Assembly (NCBI RefSeq): GCF_000182925.2
Contig: NC_026506.1
Span: 4,154,001 to 4,218,000, forward strand
From: Neurospora crassa OR74A
Lineage: Eukaryota; Ascomycota; Sordariomycetes; Sordariales; Sordariaceae
DNA length: 64,000 nucleotides
Direction of reading: 5' to 3'
A model generated the notes under the pieces. It searched no databases, was not told where the DNA came from, and worked only from the letters and a program-made list of their open reading frames with translations. Shown piece by piece: positions 20,880 through 32,529 of this stretch (position 1 is its first letter; every line of letters starts with the position of its first letter). A program made the position numbers and the translations under genes.

Positions 20880-22450
20880 TATTAACTTCGGTGCCCCTCC
20901 TAGAAGTATACTATTTAATTTAAATGATATTTACGAAGTATTTAACAAAATTATCAATACTACCAACGTTGCTGTTTATTAAATAGTATTCGTTGAACTC
21001 CTTCTTTCGGTAGTGGTTAACGACCTTCTTACCGGTATTAATAATAATAAGGAGAAGAAGGTTATTCCCCGCGTCTATCTCAATATAACTAATAATATTA
21101 TTTAAAACCCTGCCTTCCGTTCGATTATTGCCCCGCTCGGTCGCTTTTACTATAACAACCTCGCTTAATATAAGGATATCGTTATTAATTTTGAATGTAG
21201 CGAGGATAAATTGTAGACTATTTGTACGGTAGCTACTAAGGTTTAAGACGATTTTAATTAAAAGAACTTCGATTATTTTAACTTAATAACCGAATTTAGT
21301 ACTCTTTAGAAGAAGTTTAATAATTTTACTATAGACTATATTGCGTTTAAATCCTATAGTATTAATATTAGGTCCTTATATAATAATTTTATTAAAGTAT
21401 TTAGTACCGGCGCTAGTAAAATATTATTTTTGAAGTAGATTGTAGAGAATCCGCCGATTTTTACTAGTAAGGAGAACGTTAGCGCTACTTATAAATATAA
21501 GATTTTTAAAGTATAGTATTTCTATATCTAATTCTAATAGAAGTATAACCCCCTCTTATATATTAATAAGGATATTAAGATTATCCGTACCGCTATACTA
21601 TTAGATCCTAAAATTTTATCCGGTATTTAGAATAATCTAAATATTATTTAAAATAGAAGAGATATAGATTCCTAACGTTAGAAGATAGGCGCCGAATTTA
21701 TAAAGTACCTAGTTACCTATTTCTAAAATATTAATTTAAAAATAGACGCTAACCGTCGCTTTAAAGAATTCTTTATAAAAAACATATCTTTTATAGAATT
21801 CGAACTAGAACTTACTAACCTAATAAATTTCTATAGCTTTAATAATTCTATAAAAGTTTACTACCTATATAATAAAATCAATAAGCGCCTTCGTAATGCC
21901 TTCGCGCACTATAACTTTCCTAAGGCTAACGATTTTAAAAAATAATTTATAGTCTATTGTACCGTTACTAGTAATTTAGAGGATACTAACTACTACTACA
22001 AAATAAATGCCCAAATTTTTAATAATAGTACCCTTACTAGAGGAGGCTCTAATAATACTAATATTAATATAAGTAGCGCTAATTCGTATAATACCGACGA
22101 TATCCCTATTAGTTAGGGTAGTAATAAAATAGACTTTAACACTATCAATTTCGCTATTTTTATCTATAAGGACATTCTTAATCAATATACTCGCAAGGGT
22201 AAATACTACTATTATAATAGTAATAGCTATATCGCCTATAATTACCTCGCTTTAATCAATTATAATTCCTAGGGCTCCTAATATAATAAGGGTAAGAAGA
22301 ATAAGGGTAGGGGAAGAGGTAAAGGCTATTGTAATAGGGAGGAAGTTTATACCGCCGAAGCCGCGCTTACTGCCGCCGCTACTACCCCGGCCGTAATTGC
22401 CGCTACCGCTATAGCCGGTAATAAGTATTATAATAAACCGGAAAATACTT
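20880..22450 (+). pseudogene. Gag remnant of element F
   Basis: A long plus-strand frame with RIP stops encodes a capsid-like helical protein, followed by a nucleocapsid tail. At 22204-22245 the spacing of a CX2CX4HX4C zinc knuckle is kept, but all four ligand codons now encode Tyr (TAC or TAT), the product of G-to-A change in TGY and C-to-T change in CAY codons. After it comes a basic GKKNKGRGRGKG stretch and an Ala-rich end. Confidence 0.8.
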
Positions 22451-22529
22451 AACCTCTATACTTAATTGTATATAAAAACCTTTCTTATTATTACTATAGA
22501 AATAAATTTCAAATTCTATAGAGTTAGAA

Positions 22530-25500
22530 AATTTGGAAGAGGTTAAAATACAATTGCTAAATAGTTCTACTTCCCTAAATTCAATACTCTTATCTTCTTA
22601 CGTTATAACTAGATTATATAAAAATTATTGTATTACCTTTATCGATTCTAGCTATTCCGCGTTCGCCTTTATTGACCGTTCTTTCGTAGTTAAATATAAC
22701 CTTCCCTATTTTTACTTCTATTAAATAAAGAAGTTTATCCTCGCTAATAGGGTAGTTAAAGGTATTATTTCTAAAGGGATAATAGTTAAGCTCCGGATCG
22801 GATACTATAATAAAATAATTACCTTTTTAATTTATAATATTTTAAAGAACTATCCGGTAATTTTAGGATTCCCTTAGATATAATACTATAAGCCCGAAAT
22901 TAATTACAATTGGTGCGGAATATATTTTACTAACTCTGTTTATTAAAATTGTTATCTACCTATTAACTTTCCTAAGGACTAATTAATAATATTAAAAGTT
23001 CTTACTAACCCAATCTCAATTATAACCGTTTATAGTAAGAACGCCCTATTTTACTAACTAGCCCCGAAGCGCGAAGCCGCTCCTCCCGCCCGGAGGATAC
23101 TAATTACTAACCTTATTCGAATAGAATTAGTACTGCTACTACTATTATAGATACTAGTAGCAAACCTAAGGAGTAGAATTATTTACCCTATTTAAATAGA
23201 ATCGCTGCCGCCGCCGCTGCTACTATCTCTTATAGTAGGGAATAATAAGAGGATTTTATTTACTCTCTAAAATAATTACTAATTTATTTCGCCTCCTATT
23301 AAAGCGCTAATAACTAATAGAGCTGGATTTAAAATCGGTATTATAAGTATAGTAGCCTTTCTTATTAAAACTAAAAGCCCGGCGTACTATAACCCCTATA
23401 TCCGTTTAGACAGCTAGCGCATTTCTATAAGTATAAAGCGCCCCCGCGTTAATTGCTACTATAATTTCGATAGGACCTCTTCTATTGAATTAAGTAATAT
23501 TAAAGAATTTAATGCAATTACTTTTAACTTTATTTATAAATCCTAACGTTTATAATTATATATTATAAATTATACCGAATTTAAGAGGTTGGCTATTGCG
23601 GCTAAAATCCGGAATATAGATTTAACTAAGAAAATAGTTGCAAATATTATAATTAGCAATAATTAGTAATATAAGGAAAGTCTCCTTCCCCTCCTCTACC
23701 CCTTTATTAATAATTTAGTTAGTGTTTATTTATTTAAAGAATTTTAGGAGGTAGTAGTTCTAACTAAAGTAATTTATTTAATTAGTAATTTCGATTAGGA
23801 TATATTATTCTATAAGGAGACGATCCGGCGGGTATATTTAGTTAAAATCTCCGATAAAAATACAAAGAAGTTCCTTAATAAAGCCGATTACTTAATTAAA
23901 ATAAGAAATAAAATTATCGCCCTTTTAAAGAAATTAGAAGGTTGCTGGTATATTAACGAAGTAGCGGCGTTCCTCCCCTCCTTAATTAAAGAAGTTCCGC
24001 TTTACTATTTATATAATTATAAAATTAAATTATAGTTAAGGGCAATTCCTCCTAACGCGTAGCTATATTATATATTTCTAATAAAAATTAATATTATTAA
24101 GAAGTAGATTAATAATAACCTAAGAAAGAACTTTATCCGCCTATCTTAATCTATAGCCGCGTCTCCCATTCTTTTAATTAAGAAGCCTAGTAGCAGCGTC
24201 CGTATTTATATCGATTACTATAGTATTAATAATATAATATTAAAATTATATTACCCTCTACTATTAATTAAAGAAACCCTTAATATAATTTATTATACGA
24301 AGATTTTTACTAAATTCAATATAATTACTATATTTAATAGAATTCGTATAAAGGAGGGATATAAATAGCTTACCGCTTTTATTACTCGGTTTAACCTTTA
24401 TAAATTTATTATTTACCCGTTCGGCCTCTAAAGTACCCTAAGGACTTTCTAGAACTATATTAATAACGTTCTATATAATATCTTTAACGTATATACAATA
24501 GCGTACTTTAATAACGTTCTAATTTATTCGGATAATAAAGAAAATTACAAAGATTATATTAAAAAGGTCCTCTAACGAATAATCTGAGTGGAATTTTAAA
24601 TCGATATTAATAAATACGAATTTTATATTACAAGGATAAAATATTTAAGTTTAATTATTACGCTAGAAGGATTTAAAATAGATTTTAATAAAGTTTCTAC
24701 TATTATAATTTAAGAAGTTCTAGAAATTAAAAGAGCGCTATAGTATTTCCTAGGCTTTACTAATTTCTACCGACGATTTATTAAGTACTTTTCAATTATT
24801 GCTAATCTACTATATAAATTAACGAAGAAGTCGATTAATTAGTAATAAACCAATTAATACTAAAAATCCTTTAAAGCCCTTAAGAAAACCTTTAGTAGTA
24901 ATCCAATACTTCGAATTTACAATTAATTTAAATAGACCATCGTTGAAACGAATACCTCGAATTAGGCTTACGGTAGTATTCTATCCCAATATAATAAGAA
25001 GGGAGTTTTATACTTAGTTGCTTACTTTAATTAACAATATTCTTCGGCCGAATATAATTATAATATTTATAATAAGGAATTGTTCGCTATTATTAAAGCC
25101 CTTAAAGAGTAGCGCCTTAAATTAGAAGGTGCCTAAAAACTATTCGAAATCCTTACCGACGATAAAAGTTTAAAGACCTTTACAATTAATAAGCAATTTA
25201 CCCCCCGTTATATATATTAATTTTAATTCCTTTCTTATTTTAATTTTATAATTAAGTACCGCCTTAAATTTTCATAAGTACGTCTTAACGTATTGAGTAG
25301 GAAGTTAAAAAATTTATTTAAAGATAATATTAATAAGAGGCTACTAGTTAGGAATAAAGTCTTATTCAATTACAATATTTTCGTTAATAGAATATTTATT
25401 TTAGAGGATAAAAATAAGGAGGTCGATATTAATACTAAATATATTTGCAATTTAAAGGTGCTAAACGAGAAATTAACGGATAATTTAGTAGCGGAAGGCT

Positions 25501-27190
25501 ATAAAAAATTAATAATATTTCAAAATATTATTATATACTTAGTAAATTCTAATTATTAAATATAATTTAAAGAAGTTAAGGACTATATAAAACGGGTCCC
25601 CTTCGCTAAATACTATATAATTTAAAGACGGGCGTATTTTTATAGCGCCGTCCTTATTAATTCTATTAATATAGAATTTTATTTTTCGCTCCTCCGATGT
25701 ATTTATAATTCGCCGGCCGCCGGCTACCTAGGTTATAAAAAGATTTACTTACTATTATTACGGTCCTTCTTTTAATTAGAAATATACGCTATAGTCTAGT
25801 TATATTATAAAGCTTATTTAGTATATATTAAATTTAAGTTATTACAATATACCCCCTATAATTTCTTAAAATTATTAGCAATACCCTTCGTACTATAGAA
25901 GGATATTTTAATCGACTACGTTACCCCGTTTACGCCCTATTTATACTATAGATAAAATTTTAAGTATATTACTATTATTATTAATCGGCTAATAAAAATA
26001 CAATATTATATCCTTACTATAGGCTTAACGGCGGAGGAATTAATAAAACGTTTTATAGAGAGAGTTTATAGTATTTATAGTCTATTAAATTCTATTATCT
26101 CCGACCGTAGTACCTAATTTATTTTATAATTCTAGAAAACCCTATTATTACAATTAGAAGTCGCCCTTAAGCCCTCCTCGGCTTTCTACCCTACTATTAA
26201 TAATTAAACTAAACGTATTAATATTAAAATAGAAAAATACCTTCGCCTCTATATTAATTAAATATAGGACGATTAGGTAGATTAATTATTAATTGCAGAG
26301 TTCGTTAAAAATAATTTAATTTTTGAAATTACTAGTATCTCTCCCTTCTTTATTAATTATAATTTCTACCTCTATATAAGTATTGAACTAGTAAAATTAT
26401 ACCCGCTAGAAATATCGGCGGTATAATAAACTAAGTATTTTAAAACTAACGAACTAATTAACCGATTTAAATAAATTTTAAACTTCGTTATAAATTAAAC
26501 CTAATAAATATAGTAGTACTACGAAAATAATACGAACGCCCAATAAACTAATATACCGAAATATAAGAAGGGAGATAGGGTCCTACTCAATATTAAGAAC
26601 CTTAATACCGGCTGCCCCTAAACTAAATTTATACCCCTCTTCGAAGGATTATTCGAAATTATTAAAACAGACAATTATTAAATTATATTCAAGCTCCCAA
26701 TTAATATAAAGTATAGCCCAACGTTCTATATTAGTAAGGTTAAATTGTAGAACGAGTAAAGTTTTCCGAGGTAAATGGATATAAGAGAATAGGATATTTA
26801 TACTAATTACGGCCGAATTATAAAGAGGACCGACGATAAGGAGGATTCGGTAGAATACGAATTCGAGAGGATTAATAGATATTAGAAGAATAATAAGGGC
26901 CGTTAGGAATACTTCGTCGTTTAAACACCTCTATACATACTATTATAATAGCCGCGCACCGATGTATCTATAGCCCTCAACACTATACGGGCCTTCTACG
27001 ACGGATACCCGGAAGCGCTATACCTGCTAATTTAGGTAGCGGCGGAGAAAAAAGCGGAAGGAGAAAGAGGTAGAATAGGAAATTCTAATTCCGTAGTAGA
27101 AGTTATAATAATAATTACTAGCGGTAGTAAGGATTTTTTAAGAATAGACCGTTTATTTAATAGGGATTTCTATTATTTTATATAATATTA
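22530..27190 (+). pseudogene. Pol remnant of element F (protease, RT, RNase H, integrase)
   Basis: Domains in order: an aspartic protease around 22640-22720 (FIDSSYSAFAFIDRSF for the usual DSGCSA); reverse transcriptase about 24050-24600 (VRIYIDYYSINN, LIYSDNKENY after the altered catalytic box); RNase H about 24850-25100 (AYGSILSQYNKKGVLY, EYNYNIYNKELFAIIKAL); and integrase about 25690-26460, with an H2C2-like start, IDYVTPFTPY, IISDRST and KPSSAFYPT. A C-terminal tail to about 27180 may contain a degraded chromodomain (EDSVEYEFERI). Stops sit mostly at former Gln and Trp codons. Confidence 0.88.
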
Positions 27191-27223
27191 ATTAATTATA
27201 TAGTTTCTTTTAGTCCGGGGAAG

Positions 27224-27486
27224 TATTATAGGGTTAGTTTATATACTTTATACCTAGTACTAGCGTATAGTAGCTTTTAAGATTACTGTACGCTATTATT
27301 ACTGCTGGTAAGCCGACTATTGCCGGTAGTTGATTGGTTAGAACGCTACCTGCCGCAGGTCTGTTAGATCCGCCGGCGGTTGCCTTTATAAGGCTAACCT
27401 TCTAAGCACTCAGCTACACTTCTCTTCCTTTCTCCTTCGTACAATTACACATAGTCACATCTACCATCTACCCTTTGCCCGTAATA
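27224..27486 (+). repeat. 3' LTR of element F
   Basis: It is 263 bases long and matches the 5' LTR, mostly differing by C-to-T and G-to-A changes. It begins TATTATAGGG where the 5' copy has TGTCACAGGG. It is followed by the CTTAT duplication. Confidence 0.92.
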
Positions 27487-27689
27487 CTTATTCCTATACT
27501 AATATTTTTTTATTTTTAAATATTAATATTTAACTTTACTACCCTTATTATATTAAATTTATATATTTCTCCTAATAATTCTATTTAGGAATTTATATAG
27601 TAATTTAACCTTCCTCTTAAGTATTAAAGTACAAATTTCTAATTAATTTCTAATATTCCTTTATTAATTATTATTATTAAAAAAAGGTA

Positions 27690-29577
27690 TAATATAAACC
27701 CTAGTAAAGGCCCACTCCCTTCTTATCCTCTAGTAACAAAGAATAACCCTCGGTATATAAATAAGTATCCTAATAGTAAATAATAATTATTATCTAAAGT
27801 ATATATTTACTTATCTTCTAATCCTATTACTATAAATTCCCTTTAAGGTACGACTTTAAATAAATTTAACAAGGTTTTTACTAACTTAGTTCGGATTTAT
27901 ACTATTTTTAAGCCTATTTTGATTAGAAAATTATATATAGAATAAATTTTACTTTAATCCCTTACTAATTTTATTAAATTCCTTAACATTTTTCGTCCTA
28001 CTAATTAATATTATATAATCCTAGTAATTTATTTTACAACCCAAAACTTTAATAATTAGCTTCTTTAATATTTATTTATCGAGAAAAAGGGGGCTTAATT
28101 TTAGGGCTACTATAGTACCTATTTACAAATTAAAAAGGAGAGGATTTTAAACTTTTTTATTTAAGCGTTTAGTATTCTATACGAATCCCTTCTTTATTTC
28201 GCCTTCTTATTCTTCCTTACTAACTTTTTTCTATAGGAATTACTTCCCTTATTCTTATTATTTAGCTAAGGCCCAAAAGACCTTTACTTTTATCTTTTCT
28301 ATAAGAAATTAATAGGAAACAATTAACGTTTAGTCGCTTTTTATTAAATACGTTTCTATATTTAGTAATATTAAAGGAGGGATTTATGGTAATTATATTT
28401 AGGATATTAAGCGAATTAATAAGTATATTTATTTAATTATTAATTTCGAAGGTTTTTAAATTATTACTAAATATAAATTATCCTCTTCTTATAAGGATTT
28501 TACCGAACGTTTAAGTAAGAATAGGGGTATAGGCGGGGACTTCTTAATAATTAATAGAGTTACTTAGAGTATTTGGATTTATATTAATAAGTAAATTACT
28601 CTTAGTAAGGAATTTTAGGAAGAGTACACGAAATTTAAATATTCTTTATTCTAAATTAGAAGCTAGGGTAATATTGTTAGAGGGAGTTATTTAATTTAAT
28701 AACGTTCTTTTAATAATAGTAACGATTTTTGGGAGAGGGTTAAGGATCCGGAAATCGATTTTAATTCTTCTAAAATTAATAAGGCTTTTAAGAATAAGGA
28801 TTTATTTAATAACGATATAGAAGTCGATAATAGGGGTTAGAGTATAAATTTATAAAATATTAGTAAGTTTAAGATTAGGGATTAGGTAATTCCTCTATTG
28901 TTAGCTCCTAAAAGCTCTAAACCGGACTATTATAATAATAAAATAGAGATTAATAGTACTATTTTAAGTAATAGTATAAATTCGCTTATTACTAATTTAT
29001 TTATAATTAAGGAAGGCGTTATTCCTCCTTTAACGATTTTTAAGACCCCTAAGTTAGTCCGTTATAGCGAATAATTAGATAAAGGGAATAGTAATAAGAT
29101 GGAGATTAATATTGTAGTTGAAAGTAGCGGTATAAGTCTCAAAATACTATTTTTTAATATTCTAAAGTATCTTCTTCCTATTGCGCCTATAAGTATAGAT
29201 TTTCTTATTTATATAAATAAAGAGACTCTTTCTCTTATAGTTACTATTATTAAGGTTTATAATTAGGAGATTAATAAAAAGGGTAATATAGATCCGTAAT
29301 CTATTATTATTAGTAGTAAATTAAAGATTCTATTTCGTCGCTTTATTCCTATTATTAATACTTATAATTTAAGAGGAAAGGGTAATCCTATAGTAATCTC
29401 CTTATTTAAAGAGAGTAATAGTAATTTTAGTAATTTTCTTAATATTAAAAAATTCTTTAACGCCGAAGGAAATACTATTACTATTTCTATTAGTATTAAT
29501 AACCTAATAGTCCTAAGAGGGGATTTAATAGAGTTGGATAGTAGGGTTGTTTTTAATATTCTTTCTATTAATTAATC
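27690..29577 (+). pseudogene. Unidentified hydrophilic ORF remnant right of element F
   Basis: A plus-strand frame, best between about 28480 and 29577, stays open apart from RIP-type stops. It is rich in Pro, Thr, Asn, Asp and Glu, and ends near AVFNIL-like sequence before TAA at about 29574. The upstream part (about 27700-28400) is Pro/Thr-rich (SKGPLPSYPLVTKNN). I recognise no domain. Before F inserted, it lay head to head with the minus-strand ORF on the left. Confidence 0.4.
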
Positions 29578-30079
29578 GAATTCTTATAGTATAAAGGGGA
29601 AAGGTTCCTAAATAAAAAAGGTAGAAGGGGGGACGGATATTTTACTATATTGTATTTAGGTCGGGATTTTCCTTTATTCTTTAATATACTTATAGTATTT
29701 AATCTTCCCTTCGAAAATAGTAAAGGTCTAATTTACTACTTTCGCTAAAAAAATCAAATAGAATAGTAATAAATTATAATAATTATATATCTTCTAAATT
29801 ACTAATCCTTCAATTATATAATATAAATTTACTATACCCGTCTTTATAATATTACTATGTAGTATTATTATATTAGGGCTGGCTTAATCTTATATCCTTT
29901 ATATTATAAAATTAATAGGGACTTCCCTTTAAAAGAAAATTAGAAAAGTAAAAATATTAAAGTATTTTGAAAGTAGAAATACAATTATAAATATATAAAT
30001 TATAGATTTATAAAGAAAAGTAAATATTAAAGGAAATACTATAAGGAAAAAAGGTTAAAAAAGGAGGCTGTATTGTCGT

Positions 30080-31468
30080 TTTAATTTTATTGTTGTACGT
30101 CGGTTGTCGGGTGCGGATTCGTTTATTTTTAGGTATGTAAGTAGGGCGTTAGGTTAATCCTTAGGATTTATTTATATTTTTAGGGGTTTCCCCTTAAGGA
30201 TTAGAATTTTAATTTTAATCCGAATTAAATCTTTCTATATTCTATCTTTAAAAATATTTTACTTTATTTTTTTTTTTTCTATAGTTATACTTTCTTTAAG
30301 TTCGTATTGTAGTACCCGTTCTAGAGTCTCCTTTATAAGTAATCCGTTATTAGTCGGTTTAGGGTCTCTTTAACCTCTTCTATTCTTGAGTAAGATTTAT
30401 TCCCCCTTAAATATTATATTCGGGTTTTTAGTATTTAATATTACTTTATCTTTAACTATAAATTTCTTAATCCTCTTAGTGCTTATAAATTTACTAAACT
30501 ATATCCTATTTAAAGTACTAATATAGTATATACTCCTTAAGTTAGAAATCTAATATACTCTATAGAAGCCTTACTATCGGTATAAGAATTTCCTTATTGA
30601 ATTTATATTAATTTTTCTAACGCTATTATACTTTAAAATTAAATCGCCGACTTTAATTTAAGTATTTTTGAATTGTATTTTCCGCTAGTCTTATTTATTA
30701 CAGTAATTAGTTACTACTTCCTTTATTACTACGATTTTTTCTACGGCCTATACAAATCTATACTTAGAATCTTTATATATTTAAGTAACTATACTAATTA
30801 GTTCCTCCCTAATTATTACCCTATTATTATTCTTCTAATTAGTAATTCGTTAGGAGGGTAAATTAAATTTAATTAGTAATATTAGATTATAACTATATAT
30901 TAGCTAAAAGGGAGTATATTTATAGCTTCTTCTAATAGTAGTCTAGTTTGTAAAAAGGATGTAAGGTAAATACTTTTTCTAATTAGCGCTATTTCTTCTA
31001 ATTATTTTTATAAATAAAGAAGCGATTATAGTATATCTTTATTTATTTATACTATTGGCTCGCAAATTATAAGGCACAATAAATTCCTTAGGGATCCTTA
31101 ATTAAAATAAGTATTTAGTAATAACTTTTTAGAATTCTATATTACTATTAACTAGAATTATTAGAGGGTATCCCTACTTTAAGAATAGGAGTTTAAGAAA
31201 GTCCTTTATTTTATTTAATAAAGTTATAGGAAATAGGGTAGTTTCGATATAATTTATTAAATTATCCTTAATTTCTAATAAAGGGACTTTTTTATTATTC
31301 GTACTTAGGAGGTACTAAATATTTAATAACTATTTTCTAAAGGGGTAAAAATTCGGGTAAGTCTATTAGTAGCTATCTTCGAACTATTTAGGGTTGAATA
31401 TTTAGTAATTAGGGTATAAGCAAATTAATTCTTTTACTTAAGTATATATTCCTTTCTAATAATAATAC
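30080..31468 (-). pseudogene. Element C: truncated Gypsy-type integrase
   Basis: The minus strand reads KIKDFLKLLFLKQGYPLIIL-type sequence, then IPKEFIVPYNLRANSIN where integrases have the PYNPRANG...GH block, then a PYILF segment, YKYTPF, NLPSQRIT and REELISIV. The GPY-type C-terminal segment near 30500 continues into FIVKDKVIL. The N-terminal half of the integrase and everything before it is missing, because element A2 starts at 31469. The other half should lie beyond the right end of A2, outside this window. Confidence 0.78.
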
Positions 31469-31775
31469 TAATGCGGGAAGCATTACATATATAATTAGAT
31501 TAATTAAATAAACTAGACTAGGCACGGCTTACAGCCATGCCCACCCCCGATAGAGGCATTAGCGTGCCCAGGCACGTGCCCTAGCACGTGCCCGGCTCGC
31601 CCGGTCGCAGGAGCTGTAGACTAATTGTAACCTAGCGNNNNNNNNNNNNNNNNNNNNNNNNNNNNNNNNNNNNNNNNNNNNNNNNNNNNNNNNNNNNNNN
31701 NNNNNNNNNNNNNNNNNNNNNNNNNNNNNNNNNNNNNACATTATAATATTTAGAAGCACCTAAATTACCCTATTA
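31469..31775 (+). repeat. 5' LTR of element A2, with gap
   Basis: It starts TAATGCGGGA and ends TTACCCTATTA. It is the reverse complement of the A1 LTRs. The A1 LTRs are 299 bases, so the 100-N run stands for about 92 bases. It keeps a GC-rich core with overlapping CACGTG palindromes (about 31563-31592). Confidence 0.85.
31638..31737. other. Assembly gap, 100 N, inside the A2 5' LTR
   Basis: By comparison with the complete A1 LTRs, roughly 92 bases are missing. Confidence 0.85.
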
Positions 31776-32529
31776 AGTAGTAATTGTAATTATACGAATA
31801 ATAATTAAACTAATCCCCCTTTAATTGCAATTTTGGTTTAATTATTAAAAATCGCGATTAATTCTAGTAAATTCGTTATTTTCGTGAATTCGCTTCCCGA
31901 TTGTAAGATCTTATATTGTAATAATAATATCGACCCTGCGATTACTATTTACCTTCAACTAGTAGAATTTCGATTGTTCGTTGTAAGATAGTATCGAATA
32001 TCTATTCCCTCTTCCCTGCGCTTCCTTATATTATACTATCGTATTCGCGTCGACCCGATTCGAACGAGCGTACTAAAACTTTAGTACCCCCCGATCCGGG
32101 CGTTATTTATTTAATACTCAACGCAAAAGGTAACCCTAGCGACTATATTCGTTATAAAGATAGTTTTCGCTATTTCCCCCTTCTTTAAATTTATTAGTCG
32201 CTTATTATAAAAATAGTACTAATAAAGTTAGTTATCCTGTTTATTTCCTCTACTATTACCCTAATCTTTTTACTTTAAATACTATAATTATAAATAAATA
32301 AATTTATATTAATACTTTCTTTTAACTTCCTACTACCTATTATAGTAGGCGAAGACCCCCTTAAATAATAAACTACTATACACTGCTCTCTACGTAAGTT
32401 ATTTACGCCCGCTACCTATAATATCGACTATTTAAGTAACTAATCTTCTTAACCTTAAATTTAAAAAGTTATTTAGAATTAGGGACCTCCTACCAACCCT
32501 AAACCCAGCCTTATTAATAATATTATCTC
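31776..32529 (+). other. Untranslated leader of element A2
   Basis: No long frame is seen. The sequence is the inverted counterpart of the A1 leader at about 42780-43541; for example, the ATCCGGGCG-type block near 32095 matches the one near 43150. Confidence 0.65.

Larger units (their letters stand above)
20211..27486 (+). mobile_element. Element F: complete Ty3/Gypsy LTR retrotransposon
   Basis: The LTRs lie at 20211-20559 and 27224-27486, with the 5-bp duplication CTTAT on both outer sides (20206-20210 and 27487-27491). Between them, on the plus strand, come gag, protease, reverse transcriptase, RNase H and integrase remnants in Gypsy order. Every domain carries RIP-type stops. A purine-rich tract (CCGGGGAAG) precedes the 3' LTR. 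Length is about 7.2 kb after correcting the internal gap. Confidence 0.93.

Noticed and set aside
20206-27491. CRISPR-like or tandem array explanation for the repeated 250-base segment near 20.3 and 27.3 kb
   Set aside because: There are only two direct copies, with TG start, target duplication and gag-pol between them, so they are LTRs.
31559-31759. Minus-strand frame with an Ala-Arg repeat
   Set aside because: It runs through the N gap, and the repeat comes from the CACGTG palindromes of an LTR.
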